Shown one piece after another: positions 1 through 9,368 of a stretch of 64,000 bases of DNA. A program made the translations under genes and the position numbers. The notes under the pieces are model-generated. The model was given only the letters and a program-made list of their open reading frames with translations. It did not search any database and was not told where the DNA came from. This DNA comes from Streptomyces sp. NBC_00691 (lineage in GTDB: Bacteria > Actinomycetota > Actinomycetes > Streptomycetales > Streptomycetaceae): the NCBI RefSeq assembly GCF_036226665.1, contig NZ_CP109007.1, forward strand, positions 310,001 through 374,000, read 5' to 3'. How positions within the stretch are numbered: the first letter of the stretch is position 1; each line of letters opens with the position of its first letter.

Positions 1-306
1 TCTGGCCGTCACCCACTTCTTGAAATACACGGTGCCGTTGTTGTGCTTCACGGTGACGTAGACCTGGCCGTTCTCGGTGAAGCAGCCGCCCTCCACCTTC
101 AGATCGCCGTCGAAGGCGTACGTCGACACCCACGGCGGAGTAGGGGCACAGTTCACCCCGGCGATCACGGCGTGATGACTCACCGACTTCGCTTGGGCCG
201 ACGCGATACCGGGAGCAGTGAGACTGATCGCCGCCGCCATGACAGTCGCCATCGTGGCAGTTGCGAGTCGACGGTTACCCAACGTGGAGTGAGCGAGGAT
301 ACCCAT
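1..306 (-). CDS. Small secreted protein, 3' end cut by window edge
   Basis: The reading frame starts at ATG 306 and is still open at base 1, so only the N-terminal 102 residues are visible. A GAGGAA Shine-Dalgarno lies eight bases before the ATG. Residues 1 to about 38 form a Sec-type signal peptide: basic NRR stretch, an Ala-rich hydrophobic core, then an ASA-like cleavage site. The mature part has two cysteines (NCAPTP and GGCFTENG), possibly a disulfide, and alternating hydrophobic residues typical of a small beta-rich extracellular protein. I do not recognise a family. Many Streptomyces secrete short proteins of this kind and no enzymatic motif is visible. Function unknown. Confidence 0.75.
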   Translation of the reverse strand, partial: MGILAHSTLGNRRLATATMATVMAAAISLTAPGIASAQAKSVSHHAVIAGVNCAPTPPWVSTYAFDGDLKVEGGCFTENGQVYVTVKHNNGTVYFKKWVTAR

Positions 307-643
307 GTGTGTTCCTCGTGGATTCATGGATTCGATGCCGCGTCGAATCCAGCTGTTCGGGCGTCAAGGAGGGCACGCCGAAACAGGTTTGGGTGTCCTC
401 GTAGACTTGGGGCTCCGCCACGGTCGACCGAGTGACCATCGGGCGACAAGGTCCAGCTGGAGCCATGCATTCCTCCGATCAGTCTACTGAAAGCTGCGGA
501 ATGGTGGCAAATTGTGCACATGTTCCCTTGCCGGTCGATGATCGATTGAGCCCGACATGACGGCCGCTCGGCCCCAATGCGGCGAATGGGGCGCTTGCGC
601 CCTCACACGAGAAGGCTCCTCAGGATTAGTACGTGTACCTCTG
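307..643. other. Intergenic region, no gene seen
   Basis: These bases separate the start of the secreted protein from the 3' end of the HEAT-repeat gene. They hold the promoter and leader of the secreted protein, which begins at 306 and reads away to the left. The reading frames here are short, overlap each other and look like shadows. No terminator hairpin was recognised. Confidence 0.5.
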
Positions 644-2278
644 TCAGCCCCTGCAGCCGTACGCCGCGGTCACCTCCGCCAGTCCCTCCAGGCTGCCGTC
701 GAAGCCTCCGCCCTCGCCCAGGCGGGCGACCAGGAGCACCCGGGCCGGCACACCGGCGGCCGCGTACGCGGCGAGCCGGTGATGGCCGTCCAGGACCGCG
801 CCGACCAGCCAGCGCTCCTCGTGCTGGGCCTCCACGTACCGGTCGTCGATCCAGCCGAGGACCACGGCTGCGGGTCGCTCCCCCGCTGCGATGGCGGCCG
901 CGTACCGGGTGACGGTCGCCGGTTCGAGCGCCTCCGGCGGCTGTGAGGGCAGGAAGGCGCCGTACGAGAACGGCACCCGGCCGCCTGGAACGGGCGCGGT
1001 CAGCTGGAAGTGCGGGACGCCGGGCCAGTGGTCCTCGGGACGGTCGCCGACGTGTCCGACGTCGTCGCCGTCCGCCTCCGCCCGGGCCACCGCGCGGCGG
1101 TACCACCACGACTGGGCCGGCTCGGACACTCGTTCCAGCGGGATGTCCAGCAGGAGGGCACGGTAGTGACCGGTCTCCAACTCGCCCAGCACAGGACTCC
1201 ATTCGGCGAGCACCGCGGCATCGAGCCGGTCCAGACCGGCCGACCGGGCGCGCATGCGGGCCGCGATCCGGCTCGCCTCGCCGTCCGGCCAGTCCAGCAA
1301 GGTGAGGCCCAGCTCGCACGTGTCGCAGATCGAACCGACCCGGTACAGCGACTTCCCGTCGAACGTCAGGGAACGGTTCCAGCGCGGCCAGGAGGAGCCG
1401 GGCGACGGCGGGTCGAAGGTGACCCGGATCCGACCCGCGCCCCCGTCGACGGAGAACCGGGCCCGCGCACCGGACTCGACGACGAGATCCCGGACCACCA
1501 CCGGCGCGTGCTCGGTCTGACCGTCGGCCCAGGCGGCGCGTACAGCCGCCGCGTACGCGGCGCCGCTCGCCCGCTCGGGCAGGAGGGGGTCGCGTCCGGT
1601 GAGCCGTACGAGCGCGTGGTGGACGTCGTACACCCGCTCCTCGCCGCTCTCGGCCAACCACCGAAGCAGGTACGGCACGGCGGCGCGATCGCCCATCAGC
1701 TCCAGGGCGACGACGAAGGCGGTGTGGTCGAGCCCGGTCACCTCGGACAGCCGGGCGGCGATCGGGGCCGTCCACTCGCGGCCACCGAGGCGGCCCAGCG
1801 CCAGGGCGGAGCGACAGCGCACGGCAGGTGTGTCGAGGAGTGCGCCGAGGCGCGGGGCGAAGGACGCGTCGCCGGAGAGGCCCATGGCGTCGACGAGTTC
1901 GGGAGTGGGCAGGCCGCCGGCACGAGCATCGCTCCCAGCGGATGCCGTGGCCTCCGCGTACGTGCGCAGCAGTTCTGCGGGCAACCGCAGCCGGCGTGCC
2001 ACGGTGGCCTTCAGCAGGTCCCGGCGGTCATCAGCGGCGAACGCGGGCTCGGCGAACAACCGGAGCAGGACCTCGTCGCCGGTCTCGCCGAGCCCCTGGA
2101 GGAGCCAGGCGAGATCGGGGCGGAAGGCGGCCGCGTCCGTGTCCGACCGGTACAACTCCTCGACCGCCTCGGCGAGACCGTCCGGCCGCTCCGTGCTCAA
2201 GGCGTGCAGCGCGATCCACGGGTCTCCGGCGCTCAGAGCGGCGCGCAGACGTGCCCGTACCGTGTCGTGATCCCCCAT
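644..2278 (-). CDS. HEAT-repeat protein with a ParB-like C-terminal motif
   Basis: A 544-residue soluble protein. The frame is open upstream, but ATG 2278 (MGDHDTVRARLR) is preferred because the upstream translation is Pro/Arg-rich noise. Residues about 10-330 are helical repeats with Ala/Leu periodicity (for example LGALLDTPAVRCRSALALG), which fits HEAT/armadillo-like repeats used for protein binding. Near the C-terminus the motif DGHHRLAAYAAAGVPARVL (about residue 497) resembles the nucleotide-binding DGHHR motif of ParB/sulfiredoxin-fold proteins. It is transcribed alone, downstream of two terminator hairpins, so it probably has its own promoter. The HEAT assignment is fairly secure. The ParB-like reading is inference, and the role is unknown. 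Confidence 0.75.
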   Translation of the reverse strand: MGDHDTVRARLRAALSAGDPWIALHALSTERPDGLAEAVEELYRSDTDAAAFRPDLAWLLQGLGETGDEVLLRLFAEPAFAADDRRDLLKATVARRLRLPAELLRTYAEATASAGSDARAGGLPTPELVDAMGLSGDASFAPRLGALLDTPAVRCRSALALGRLGGREWTAPIAARLSEVTGLDHTAFVVALELMGDRAAVPYLLRWLAESGEERVYDVHHALVRLTGRDPLLPERASGAAYAAAVRAAWADGQTEHAPVVVRDLVVESGARARFSVDGGAGRIRVTFDPPSPGSSWPRWNRSLTFDGKSLYRVGSICDTCELGLTLLDWPDGEASRIAARMRARSAGLDRLDAAVLAEWSPVLGELETGHYRALLLDIPLERVSEPAQSWWYRRAVARAEADGDDVGHVGDRPEDHWPGVPHFQLTAPVPGGRVPFSYGAFLPSQPPEALEPATVTRYAAAIAAGERPAAVVLGWIDDRYVEAQHEERWLVGAVLDGHHRLAAYAAAGVPARVLLVARLGEGGGFDGSLEGLAEVTAAYGCRG

Positions 2279-2469
2279 ACGGACAGTATCGGCCACGAGT
2301 GGTCGGCGGCGTCGGCGGGTGGACGCCGGACGGGGCCAGGGAGCCGGCCATGAGGCCTGGGGCTCCGCTCGGCTCGTCCCGTTGCCTCCCGCGCGGGCGG
2401 TGCGCGTGGGCAGCCTTCCCTGATGGCTCCTCAGAACCTGCGGTCGAGACACCGGGTTCATAGGGTGGT

Positions 2470-2501
2470 GACGGGGCCGCGTACAAGACCGCGGCCCCGT
2501 C
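2470..2501. terminator. Perfect hairpin, likely terminator
   Basis: A perfect 12-bp inverted repeat (GACGGGGCCGCG and its complement) flanks an 8-base loop. It lies downstream of the alpha/beta hydrolase gene and before the HEAT-protein gene, both on the minus strand. There is no U-tract, as is usual in Streptomyces. Confidence 0.75.
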
Positions 2502-2505
2502 GGTC

Positions 2506-2543
2506 GGCACCGGTCCCTGAACCCCCGAGCAGGGACCGGTGCC
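2506..2543. terminator. Second perfect hairpin, likely terminator
   Basis: A perfect 14-bp inverted repeat (GGCACCGGTCCCTG and its complement) with a 10-base loop sits four bases from the previous hairpin. Transcripts from the alpha/beta hydrolase gene meet this one first. The pair forms a tandem terminator. Confidence 0.75.
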
Positions 2544-2689
2544 CTCCGGGGCCGTCTCGGTGGCAGCAGCGGTTGGTGCACCTCTGTGTCCTGCGCCCGG
2601 GGTGGCCGTGTCCGGGGTGCCCGGGAGCCCACGGCAGTGTCCCGGGCGTCGGCCGGCGAACGACGCGTCAACCGGTACGCCGACACGCT

Positions 2690-3478
2690 CTACGCGTGTG
2701 CACGGCAGAATCCGCGAACCGCTGCCGTGAAGGCTTCCGGCGCCTCCAGGTTGCTCATGTGGCCCACCTCGGGGATCACCACCAGCTCGGCATGTGCGAT
2801 GGCGTCCTGGAAGGCGTAGGCGACGTCCAGCGGGGAGCGGGCGTCCTCCTCGCCCCACAGCAGGAGGGTCGGCACCGTGATCCGGGGCAGCAGGTCCCTC
2901 TCGTCCGCCTCGGCCATCAGCGAGAGCTGCGCGGCCATGGTCTCCGGCCGGACGTCTCGGCTCATGGCGTCCAGCATCGCCGTGAAGCGCTCCGGCGGGC
3001 CGGCTGCGTAGAGTCCGGGCAGCGTCGGGTCGAACTCCTCCCGGGGTGCCGCGAGCATCCGCCGTGCCCCCTCGACCCGCGCCGCGACCTCCTGTGGGGG
3101 CAGCGAGCCCTTCCATCCGGCGTACGTGTCCACCATCAGCAGCGACCGCACCAGATCCGGCCGCCACCGGTACAGCTCCAGGACCACTGTCCCGCCCCAC
3201 GACAGCCCCGCGACCTGCGCGGGCCCCAGCCCTACATCCTCGATCACGGCGGCGAGGGCACGCGCGAAGTCCTCCAGCCGGAAACCGTCCGGCACCGCAC
3301 CGGACCGCCCTGACCCCGGCTCGTCCCAGGCCACCACCGTGAACTCGTCCGCCAACGCCTCGATCTGCGGTTGCCACATCCGCGCGTCGAGCCCGGTCCC
3401 ATGAGCGAACACCACGACCGGACCCCGGCCCTGCCGCGTATAGGCGACATCGACTCCGTCAACCCGCACCACCGCCAT
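2690..3478 (-). CDS. Alpha/beta-fold hydrolase
   Basis: A 262-residue cytoplasmic hydrolase of the usual single-domain length. The oxyanion-hole region reads AHGTGLDARMW (about residue 26). The nucleophile elbow is GLSWGG with Ser93, the acidic residue is probably Asp212, and the catalytic His is His240 in EVGHMSN, so the triad looks complete. The sequence after strand 6 (YAGWKGSLPPQEV) is the variable cap region that sets substrate. The family includes esterases, lactonases and C-C hydrolases acting on small molecules, and the substrate cannot be read from sequence. The gene stands alone and ends at a tandem hairpin terminator. Confidence 0.88.
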   Translation of the reverse strand: MAVVRVDGVDVAYTRQGRGPVVVFAHGTGLDARMWQPQIEALADEFTVVAWDEPGSGRSGAVPDGFRLEDFARALAAVIEDVGLGPAQVAGLSWGGTVVLELYRWRPDLVRSLLMVDTYAGWKGSLPPQEVAARVEGARRMLAAPREEFDPTLPGLYAAGPPERFTAMLDAMSRDVRPETMAAQLSLMAEADERDLLPRITVPTLLLWGEEDARSPLDVAYAFQDAIAHAELVVIPEVGHMSNLEAPEAFTAAVRGFCRAHA

Positions 3479-4000
3479 ACCCCCAAGCTAAGGCGTGCGC
3501 CCCGGACCGGCGAGACCAGCCCGTGCCACGTGGCACGCGCCTGGGACGTGTGAGGGTTCGAGGTTCCTCGAATCCCCTTCGGCAGCTGCGCGGTACTGGT
3601 GGGGGCGCGGACGATCGTGGAGCCGGCCGCAGCCGACCGGTCCAGCCCCCTCAGCCCCGCCCCTTCAGCCCCGCCCCGCCGGCACTGACACCGACACGCC
3701 CACAACCGGTGGGGGCTACCTGTGGCTCGACTCCGCCTCTGAGGTCAAGGTCACCGGCACCGCGGCCCGCACGGCTGTCGACCCGGGCGGGCATCGGCAC
3801 CGTCAGGGGCGATCGCGACGCCGTGTGCGGCGTGCTCTCCTGACCCGGCGGGGCCTGGGGTGCGGCAGACGCCGAGGCCTACGGGGCCGTCTTCACGCAG
3901 GACCCCACGTCTGGCTCCACTGCCGTCGAGCAGGGATTCCGGGCCGCTCAACCGAGCCTGCTCCCACCCCGCCGGCCCGGTGACGTCGCATCGGGGTGGT
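3479..4000. other. Gene-poor stretch with short palindromes and a decayed reading frame
   Basis: No intact gene is seen. Just upstream of the hydrolase start there are two short palindromes (cgtgccacgtggcacg near 3521 and ttcgaggttcctcgaa near 3557) that could be operators. The right half holds the SnoaL-like remnant described separately. Confidence 0.5.
3796..3960 (+). pseudogene. Remnant of a SnoaL/SgcJ-like (NTF2-fold) gene
   Basis: One plus-strand frame reads GDRDAVCGVLS, a stop, and then AWGAADAEAYGAVFTQDPT. The second part closely resembles the N-terminal helix-turn of SgcJ/SnoaL-type proteins (typically AWNAGDAEAYGALFTEDAT). The in-frame TGA at 3841-3843 and loss of similarity after about 3905 indicate a decayed gene. 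The identification rests on a short pattern only. Confidence 0.35.
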
Positions 4001-4945
4001 TCAGGGACGCGTGCCCGTCGGCGCGAAGGCAAGGCCCGTCGGTGTGTTCAGGCCGGTGGCCGGGAGGGTGGTCTGGCCGCCGCCCGTCTCCCGGACGCGG
4101 ACCACTCGGTTGTTGAAGCCGTCGGCGATGTACAGGCTGCCGCAGCCGTCGAGCGCGAGGCCCAGCGGGCTGCTGAGGCCGCTGGTCGGGACGGTGGTCT
4201 GGCCGCCGCCCCGCGCGATCCTCACGACGCGGTTGTTGCCGCTGTCGGCGATGTAGAGGTCCCCCGCGGCGCCGAGTGCCAGTCCGGTGGGCTGCGAGAG
4301 GCCGACGGTGGCGATCGTGGACTGGCCGCTCCCGTCACCGGCCACCTTGACGACGCGGTCGTTGACGAAGTCGGAGACGTACAGGTTCCCGGCCTCGTCC
4401 AGAGCCAGGCCCCAGGGGTGGAGCAACCCTGAGGTCGGTACGGTCGTCTGGGTGCCGTCGGCCACGGACACCTTCACGATCCGGTCGTTGAAGCTGTCGG
4501 CGACGTAGAGACTCCCCGCCCGGTCCAGGGCGAGCCCGAGGGGCCGCGACAGGCCGTCGGTGGGGACGGTCGTCTGGCCGCCGCCCTCCGCGAGCCTCAC
4601 CACGCGGTTGTTGCCGGTGTCCGACACGTAGAGCCGACCCGCCGCGTCACCGACGATGCCCGTCGGACGTACGAGACCCTCGAAGGGCACGGACATCTGA
4701 TCGCCGCCCCTCACGGGCAGGCGGACGACCCGGTTGTTGCCGTAGTCGGACACGTACAGGGGCGCATGCGTGGAGGGCCGGCCGTCCTGCGGAGGGGTTG
4801 CGCCCGCCGTCGTGGGGAGCGTGCACAGCGCCACGAGACCCACCGCGGCGACGAGCCGACGGCCCCATCGGCGCGAGGGGCACACCTTCGCGCGTGCGGG
4901 CGCGAGCGTCACCGTTCCGGATCCGGCCCTCGTACGACCCACCAT
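4001..4945 (-). CDS. Secreted NHL-repeat beta-propeller protein
   Basis: A 314-residue exported protein. A long N-terminal basic region (about 30 residues) is followed by a hydrophobic helix (LVAAVGLVALCTLPTTAGA) consistent with a signal peptide. From about residue 60 there are six NHL repeats of about 42 residues, each with the signature LYVSD-x-GNNRVVRL or LYVADSFNDRIVKV followed by TTVPTSGL and P-x-GLALD. They should close a six-bladed propeller. Similar extracellular propellers occur as the sensor domain of mycobacterial PknD and in virginiamycin B lyase, but no lyase residues can be confirmed here. A ligand- or glycan-binding role is inferred. The gene stands alone on the minus strand. 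Confidence 0.85.
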   Translation of the reverse strand: MVGRTRAGSGTVTLAPARAKVCPSRRWGRRLVAAVGLVALCTLPTTAGATPPQDGRPSTHAPLYVSDYGNNRVVRLPVRGGDQMSVPFEGLVRPTGIVGDAAGRLYVSDTGNNRVVRLAEGGGQTTVPTDGLSRPLGLALDRAGSLYVADSFNDRIVKVSVADGTQTTVPTSGLLHPWGLALDEAGNLYVSDFVNDRVVKVAGDGSGQSTIATVGLSQPTGLALGAAGDLYIADSGNNRVVRIARGGGQTTVPTSGLSSPLGLALDGCGSLYIADGFNNRVVRVRETGGGQTTLPATGLNTPTGLAFAPTGTRP

Positions 4946-5199
4946 GACTTCCCTTCAGATCTGAGCGGCCGACTCACCGCCGCACCTCTTCCGACCATAG
5001 GAAGCGGCACCGCCGCATACCGGAACCACGCCGCCCGCCCCGCCTCAGGCCACCCCAACGTCCCAGGCGCAGGCCTCATGAAGGCGTCGTCCTGGACACG
5101 CACGACGCTCCCCCTCAAGGACCCCGGGCGCGCCAGGCCCTCAGTCGTCCGCGCGTACGCCGGGCCGTGATCGGCGCGGAACAGCCTTAGGCTGGGGCT

Positions 5200-5898
5200 A
5201 TGAACCGCACCGATCGCCTGTACGCGCTGGTCGAGGAGCTGCGCGCGGTGGCGCCCAGGCCGCGCAGCGCCCCGTGGCTGGCCCGGCGGTTCGAGGTCAG
5301 CGTGCGCACCGTGGAACGGGATCTCGAGGCGTTGAGGCAGTCGGGACTGCCCATCCGCAGTGACGCCGGCCGGGCCGGCGGCTACAGCCTTGACCGGGAC
5401 CGTACGCTGCCGCCCGTGACGCTCAGCGCCGCCGAGGCTCTCGCCGTCAGCGTCGCGCTTCGTACGGCGGCGTCCACTCCGTTCGCGGCAGCAGCGCACC
5501 GCGCAGGTCAGAAGGTGCTGGCCGTGCTCCCCGCCGACGTACGACAGCGCGAGGAAGCGCTCGCACGGCAGGTCTACCGGGTCGGGGATCACTCGCCTGA
5601 CGGGAGCGACAAGTTGAGCGAGATCATCGTCGACGCGGTGATCTCCGGCCAGGTCCTGCACCTCACCTATACGGACCGGGCAGGCGCGGCGACAACGCGC
5701 GACGTCGAGCCGTTGGGGCTCCTGTGGGGGCCGAAGGGCTGGTATCTGGCGGCGTGGTGCCGGCTGCGGTCAGCGGTCCGCGGCTTCCAGCTCGACCGGA
5801 TCACGTCGTTGGAACCGTCGGACGAACAGGTGGCGTCCCGGGAGCCTCAGTGGCGGGCCGAGCTGAGGCGCCTGGACGCCGAACCATTCACTCTGTGA
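5200..5898 (+). CDS. WYL-domain transcriptional regulator (YafY/PafBC type)
   Basis: A 232-residue regulator. Residues 1-60 form a winged HTH_11 domain with the recognition helix in VSVRTVERDLEALRQSG. Residues about 135-220 form a WYL domain with the WYL motif itself at 181-183 (GWYLAAWCR) and the downstream RGFQLDRI segment. WYL regulators sense a ligand, often single-stranded DNA or a nucleotide-like molecule, and activate or repress adjacent genes. The next gene starts about 40 bases downstream on the same strand and encodes a SnoaL-like protein, so it is the likely co-transcribed partner. The protein lacks the WCX extension seen in longer members. Confidence 0.9.
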   Translation: MNRTDRLYALVEELRAVAPRPRSAPWLARRFEVSVRTVERDLEALRQSGLPIRSDAGRAGGYSLDRDRTLPPVTLSAAEALAVSVALRTAASTPFAAAAHRAGQKVLAVLPADVRQREEALARQVYRVGDHSPDGSDKLSEIIVDAVISGQVLHLTYTDRAGAATTRDVEPLGLLWGPKGWYLAAWCRLRSAVRGFQLDRITSLEPSDEQVASREPQWRAELRRLDAEPFTL

Positions 5899-5936
5899 TC
5901 TGAAACACCGACAGGACGGTGTCGCCAGGGGCCGCG

Positions 5937-6725
5937 ATGCTGTTCGGCATGGACAACGAGAAGCGCATGATCACGTGGTGCCGCATGTGGAACGAGGACC
6001 CCTCCCTGGCGTACGGCCTGATGTCCGACGACTGCGTGCAGTGGTCGGACCACGGGGCCAGTCTGGACACGGTGGTCGGCCCCGAGGAGCAAGAACGGTT
6101 CGTCACCGCGTATCGCGCGCGGCACGTGAACATCTTCAGCCCCCGGGTGCTCGCCGACGCCGGTGATCGGTTCGCCTACCTGTGGGATGTGAGAAAGGCC
6201 GACGGTCAGGTGCTGACGGGTATCGACGTCAACGTCCTCGAGGACGGCCGCATACGGGAGAACTGGACGTTCGTGGCGGAGCGACGTTGTGAGCGGCCCG
6301 ATCCGGAACCCGGAGGAGCGGGAGCGGTGGGAGGGGCTGGAGGGGTACGGGGGGCTCACCCTGCCGCGATCGAGCGCCTGTGCCAGCGCTGGGTCCAGCT
6401 TCGCAACGGACGGGCCGAGCTGGCCACGGACCTGGTGACGGGCGACTTCCACCTTTTCTCGGGCACCGGACCGGAGGGCGACGCACACGGCCCGGCCGAG
6501 CTGGCCGACCTGATCGAACGGCAGGCCAAGACCGACGGCCCGACCGCGCGCACGATCCACCGGGAGCCCGTCGTCGACCTCGTGCGGGGGTACGCGGCGA
6601 TCCTGTGGACGGCGGAAGGCAGGGGTGACGGTGCGTCTGTCGGCGGCGTCGACCTCCTGACGGTTCGCTCCGACCGGGTCACACGCGCGTGGTCCCTGAC
6701 GGGCACTCGTCCCTTCCGGTACTGA
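5937..6725 (+). CDS. Protein with two SnoaL/NTF2-like domains
   Basis: A 262-residue protein starting at ATG 5937, chosen because AGGGG lies six bases upstream. A GTG at 5919 is possible. Two similar halves (residues about 1-120 and 140-262) each look like an NTF2-fold domain: a first helix with W/M-rich motifs (MITWCRMWNEDPSLAYGLMSD, LCQRWVQLRNGRAELATDLV), then beta strands ending in WTFVAER or WSLTGTRPFRY. A Gly/Glu-rich linker joins them. Such domains bind small hydrophobic ligands or act as isomerases and cyclases. It follows the WYL regulator closely and is probably controlled by it. Substrate unknown. Confidence 0.75.
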   Translation: MLFGMDNEKRMITWCRMWNEDPSLAYGLMSDDCVQWSDHGASLDTVVGPEEQERFVTAYRARHVNIFSPRVLADAGDRFAYLWDVRKADGQVLTGIDVNVLEDGRIRENWTFVAERRCERPDPEPGGAGAVGGAGGVRGAHPAAIERLCQRWVQLRNGRAELATDLVTGDFHLFSGTGPEGDAHGPAELADLIERQAKTDGPTARTIHREPVVDLVRGYAAILWTAEGRGDGASVGGVDLLTVRSDRVTRAWSLTGTRPFRY

Positions 6726-6979
6726 GGCGTGCGCCCGCCTCTCTTGGTGGGCGCGCATGAGAGCCACGACGGTGTGTCCGCGCCGGGAGGCGATCATCCC
6801 GGAGCCGTGGGGACGGGGACCCCGATGTGGTCCGGTCAGAGTGGCTCGCATGGGGAAGTCACGTGCCGGGATGTCTCGTACCGGGAGGCCCCCCAGGAGG
6901 CCTCGCGCCGAGAAGGGGGGCCGGTGTGGCGGGGTGGGGCGTCGTCCGCTTCCTTCGACGCTCCGCTCCCGCCGTGCCG

Positions 6980-8435
6980 TCAGTCCGCAGCCGGCCGGAG
7001 GAAGTCCGTCCCGACGGACCGGGCTGTGTCCTCGACCGCGTCGCGGTTCTTGTCCGCAGCCGTGAACAGCGTCAGGCCGACGCTGCCCTTGTCGCCCCAC
7101 ACGCACATCGCTCGCAGTGTGCCGCTGGCCACCTCGGTGAACCTGAGGCACTGCATCCAGGCCCCGTGGGGGCCGGCCGCGGCCCGCCAGGTGTCGTGGA
7201 TGGTGCCGACCTCTTCCGTCTCCTTGGGGAAGAGCCCACCGTCGTACACGTACGACTCCCGCATCTCGTGGAAGTCCCCGGTCGTCACGGCCACCAGGTA
7301 CTCGGCCGCGGCGTCGGCAGGAGCGTCCTCGGCGATGTACAGGCGGGCCGTCGAATCCGTCAGCTCGCCGTCGGGCATGGCAGCGAACGGGTCGAACTCC
7401 TCACGCAGGTCGAAGCCCTGCAGGCCCTGGAAGGTGTCGTGGGCGACGATGTCGTAGCGGGGATGGGCGAGGGAGGAGGTGTACGACGCGACGCCCACGG
7501 CCAGCAGGAGCGCGATTCCGGCTCCCGCGAAGGCGTACTCGCGAGGAGTGACGCGGGGCACGGGCGGGAGTTCCGGCGCCCCGAATCCTTCGGACCCAGC
7601 ACTCGCTTCGGCCGCGACGGCTGCGACCATCCGCTCGGCGGCCCGCTCGCGGGCGGCCCGCAGTTGCCTGCGGAGGCTGAGGAACGGCAGGCCCAGCAGC
7701 AGCCCCACTCCCGCCGCCACGCCGAACGGCATCGCAGGCAGGACGGTGATACGCAGAACGATCAGCCCGGCGACGACCACACCTGTGGCGAAGCGGTATT
7801 CGAGACCGCGGCGCAGCAACAGGGGTAGCCAGGACCGACCGGTTTCGGCCAGGGAGGCCGTCGTCTCGGCGAGGACGGCCAGCCGCAGGTCGTGCGGGGC
7901 CGCGGCGGCCCACTGCGCGGCCTGAGCGGCGGCAGCCTGGGGCGTGGGGGCGTCCGCGAGGGCACGGGCCGCGTCGAACGACTGCACCCGGCGCACCGAG
8001 TCACTGTCCTTGGCACTCGTGGAAACGGAGCTGCCCGCGGTCTCCACTCGCACCAACTCCGTTGAATCCGGGGCTAGTTCGCGCAGACGGGCGAGGAGTA
8101 CGGGACCGACCCCGGGCATGCCGTCCCGGCCGGTCCAGCGCGTCGGTGCGGGTGCAGAGTTCCGCGTACCCGGCGAGCAGGCCTACGTCGTCCGGGAAGG
8201 CGTCGAGGCCTTCGCGGAAGACGCGCTCGGCCGCGTCGTCATGGTCGTCGTCGTCCTCGGCCATATGGGCGCGGGCGAGGGACAGGAAAAGTCCGGCGTC
8301 GCGCCCGTCGGCTTCAAGCGCGGTCCGTGCGACAGCCCGCGCCTCGGCCGCTCGGCCGACGGCGACGAGTGCATCGATCCGCCCCCGCACGTCGTCACGC
8401 ACGTCGTCACGTACGTCCTCTTTGTTGTTGTTCAC
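6980..8435 (-). pseudogene. TPR membrane protein interrupted by a frameshift
   Basis: Two overlapping minus-strand frames together make one plausible protein. The first, from GTG 8435 (preceded by GGTGGGG), encodes VNNNKEDVRDDVRD followed by TPR-like helices (AARAVARTALEADGRDAGL and FREGLDAFPDDVGLLAGY). The second starts inside it and continues LLARLRELAPDSTELVRVE, two membrane helices (VVVAGLIVLRITVLPAMPF and FAGAGIALLLAVGVASYTS) and a C-terminal soluble domain ending at 6980. The frame changes near 8110 in a run of C and G, so a one-base indel, real or a sequencing error, is likely. If intact it would be a 480-residue inner-membrane protein with a cytoplasmic TPR domain. Function unknown. 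Confidence 0.65.
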
Positions 8436-8627
8436 GAGTCCCCACCCTTGGTACAGCAAGCCGGACGAACACGGCCGCGGCTGTCACTATCACCCGTACC
8501 GGAACCCTGGGTCAACCGGAAAAAGACTGCCCTGACCTGCCCTGACCTGCTCTTTTACCGCCCAACAGGATGCAATCGGACGTACTTCGAGCCCTGCCCG
8601 GACTCCGGAGCTTCTTGAAGCCAGGCG

Positions 8628-9209
8628 TCAGGATGACGGGCGCGGCTGCGGGCGGGACGTTCCCGGGAGGCAGGTGACCGCCGGGTTGTACGTGGTGAAC
8701 TGGCCCTGGGGATTCTTCTTCCACAGCCAGAGGTGCAAGGCGTAGTGGACGGGCTGGCCCGGGAAGTTGCCGCGGTTGGGTCCCTTGAAGGGCATCCCGA
8801 ACATGCTCGGTCGGTCGTCGTCCGTCGTGAGGTTCTGGTCGCGGTCGTAGACCATCCATTGCACTCCGACGAGACGCTTGCCTCCCTTGCTGTCGTCCTC
8901 GTAGAAGAGGGCGGTGGGCTTCGCAGGGTCCGTCGAGTTGTCGTACGCGTGGTTGAAGTGCGGGTAGCCGAGCGCGCCCGTGCCACCCGCACGGTCGAAG
9001 ACGCAGTACTGATCGGGCTTGTAACCGGCCCGCACGCCGTTCGCGTGCTCCTGGTACGGAGCGGTCACCCGGTAGGTGACCGCCTTGTCCGCCGCTGCCC
9101 TGCCGGGCTCGGGTCCAACGACGGCGACGGCGACATCGGCATCGGCGACGGCGGGCGCCAGGGCGAGCGCGGTGGCGCCGGCCAGGACCAGGGCGAGCGT
9201 GCGGGCCAT
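8628..9209 (-). CDS. Secreted protein of unknown function
   Basis: A 193-residue exported protein. Start ATG 9209 is set by GAGGAG seven bases upstream, and the next upstream ATG has no such site. Residues 1-25 are a clear signal peptide (MARTLALVLAGATALALAPAVADA). The mature protein is rich in aromatic and polar residues (YKPDQYCVFDRAGG, GYPHFNHAYDNSTDP, VHYALHLWLWKKNPQGQF) and ends with a pair-forming cysteine (AVTCLPGT). The general shape matches short secreted proteins annotated as hypothetical in many Streptomyces. No catalytic motif is visible. Single gene, minus strand. Confidence 0.8.
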   Translation of the reverse strand: MARTLALVLAGATALALAPAVADADVAVAVVGPEPGRAAADKAVTYRVTAPYQEHANGVRAGYKPDQYCVFDRAGGTGALGYPHFNHAYDNSTDPAKPTALFYEDDSKGGKRLVGVQWMVYDRDQNLTTDDDRPSMFGMPFKGPNRGNFPGQPVHYALHLWLWKKNPQGQFTTYNPAVTCLPGTSRPQPRPSS

Positions 9210-9368
9210 ACTCGGACTCCTCAACGACGGCGGGGCTCGGATGCTCCACTAGTCCTTCCCCCACCCGCCTCACCCGTCCCACGGACGGTCCGGACGGAGG
9301 ACACCCGACCGCACGGTCCAGGGCTCACCAGCTGCCTGGGGTGGCACCGCGAAAGTTCGCCGACGGCC

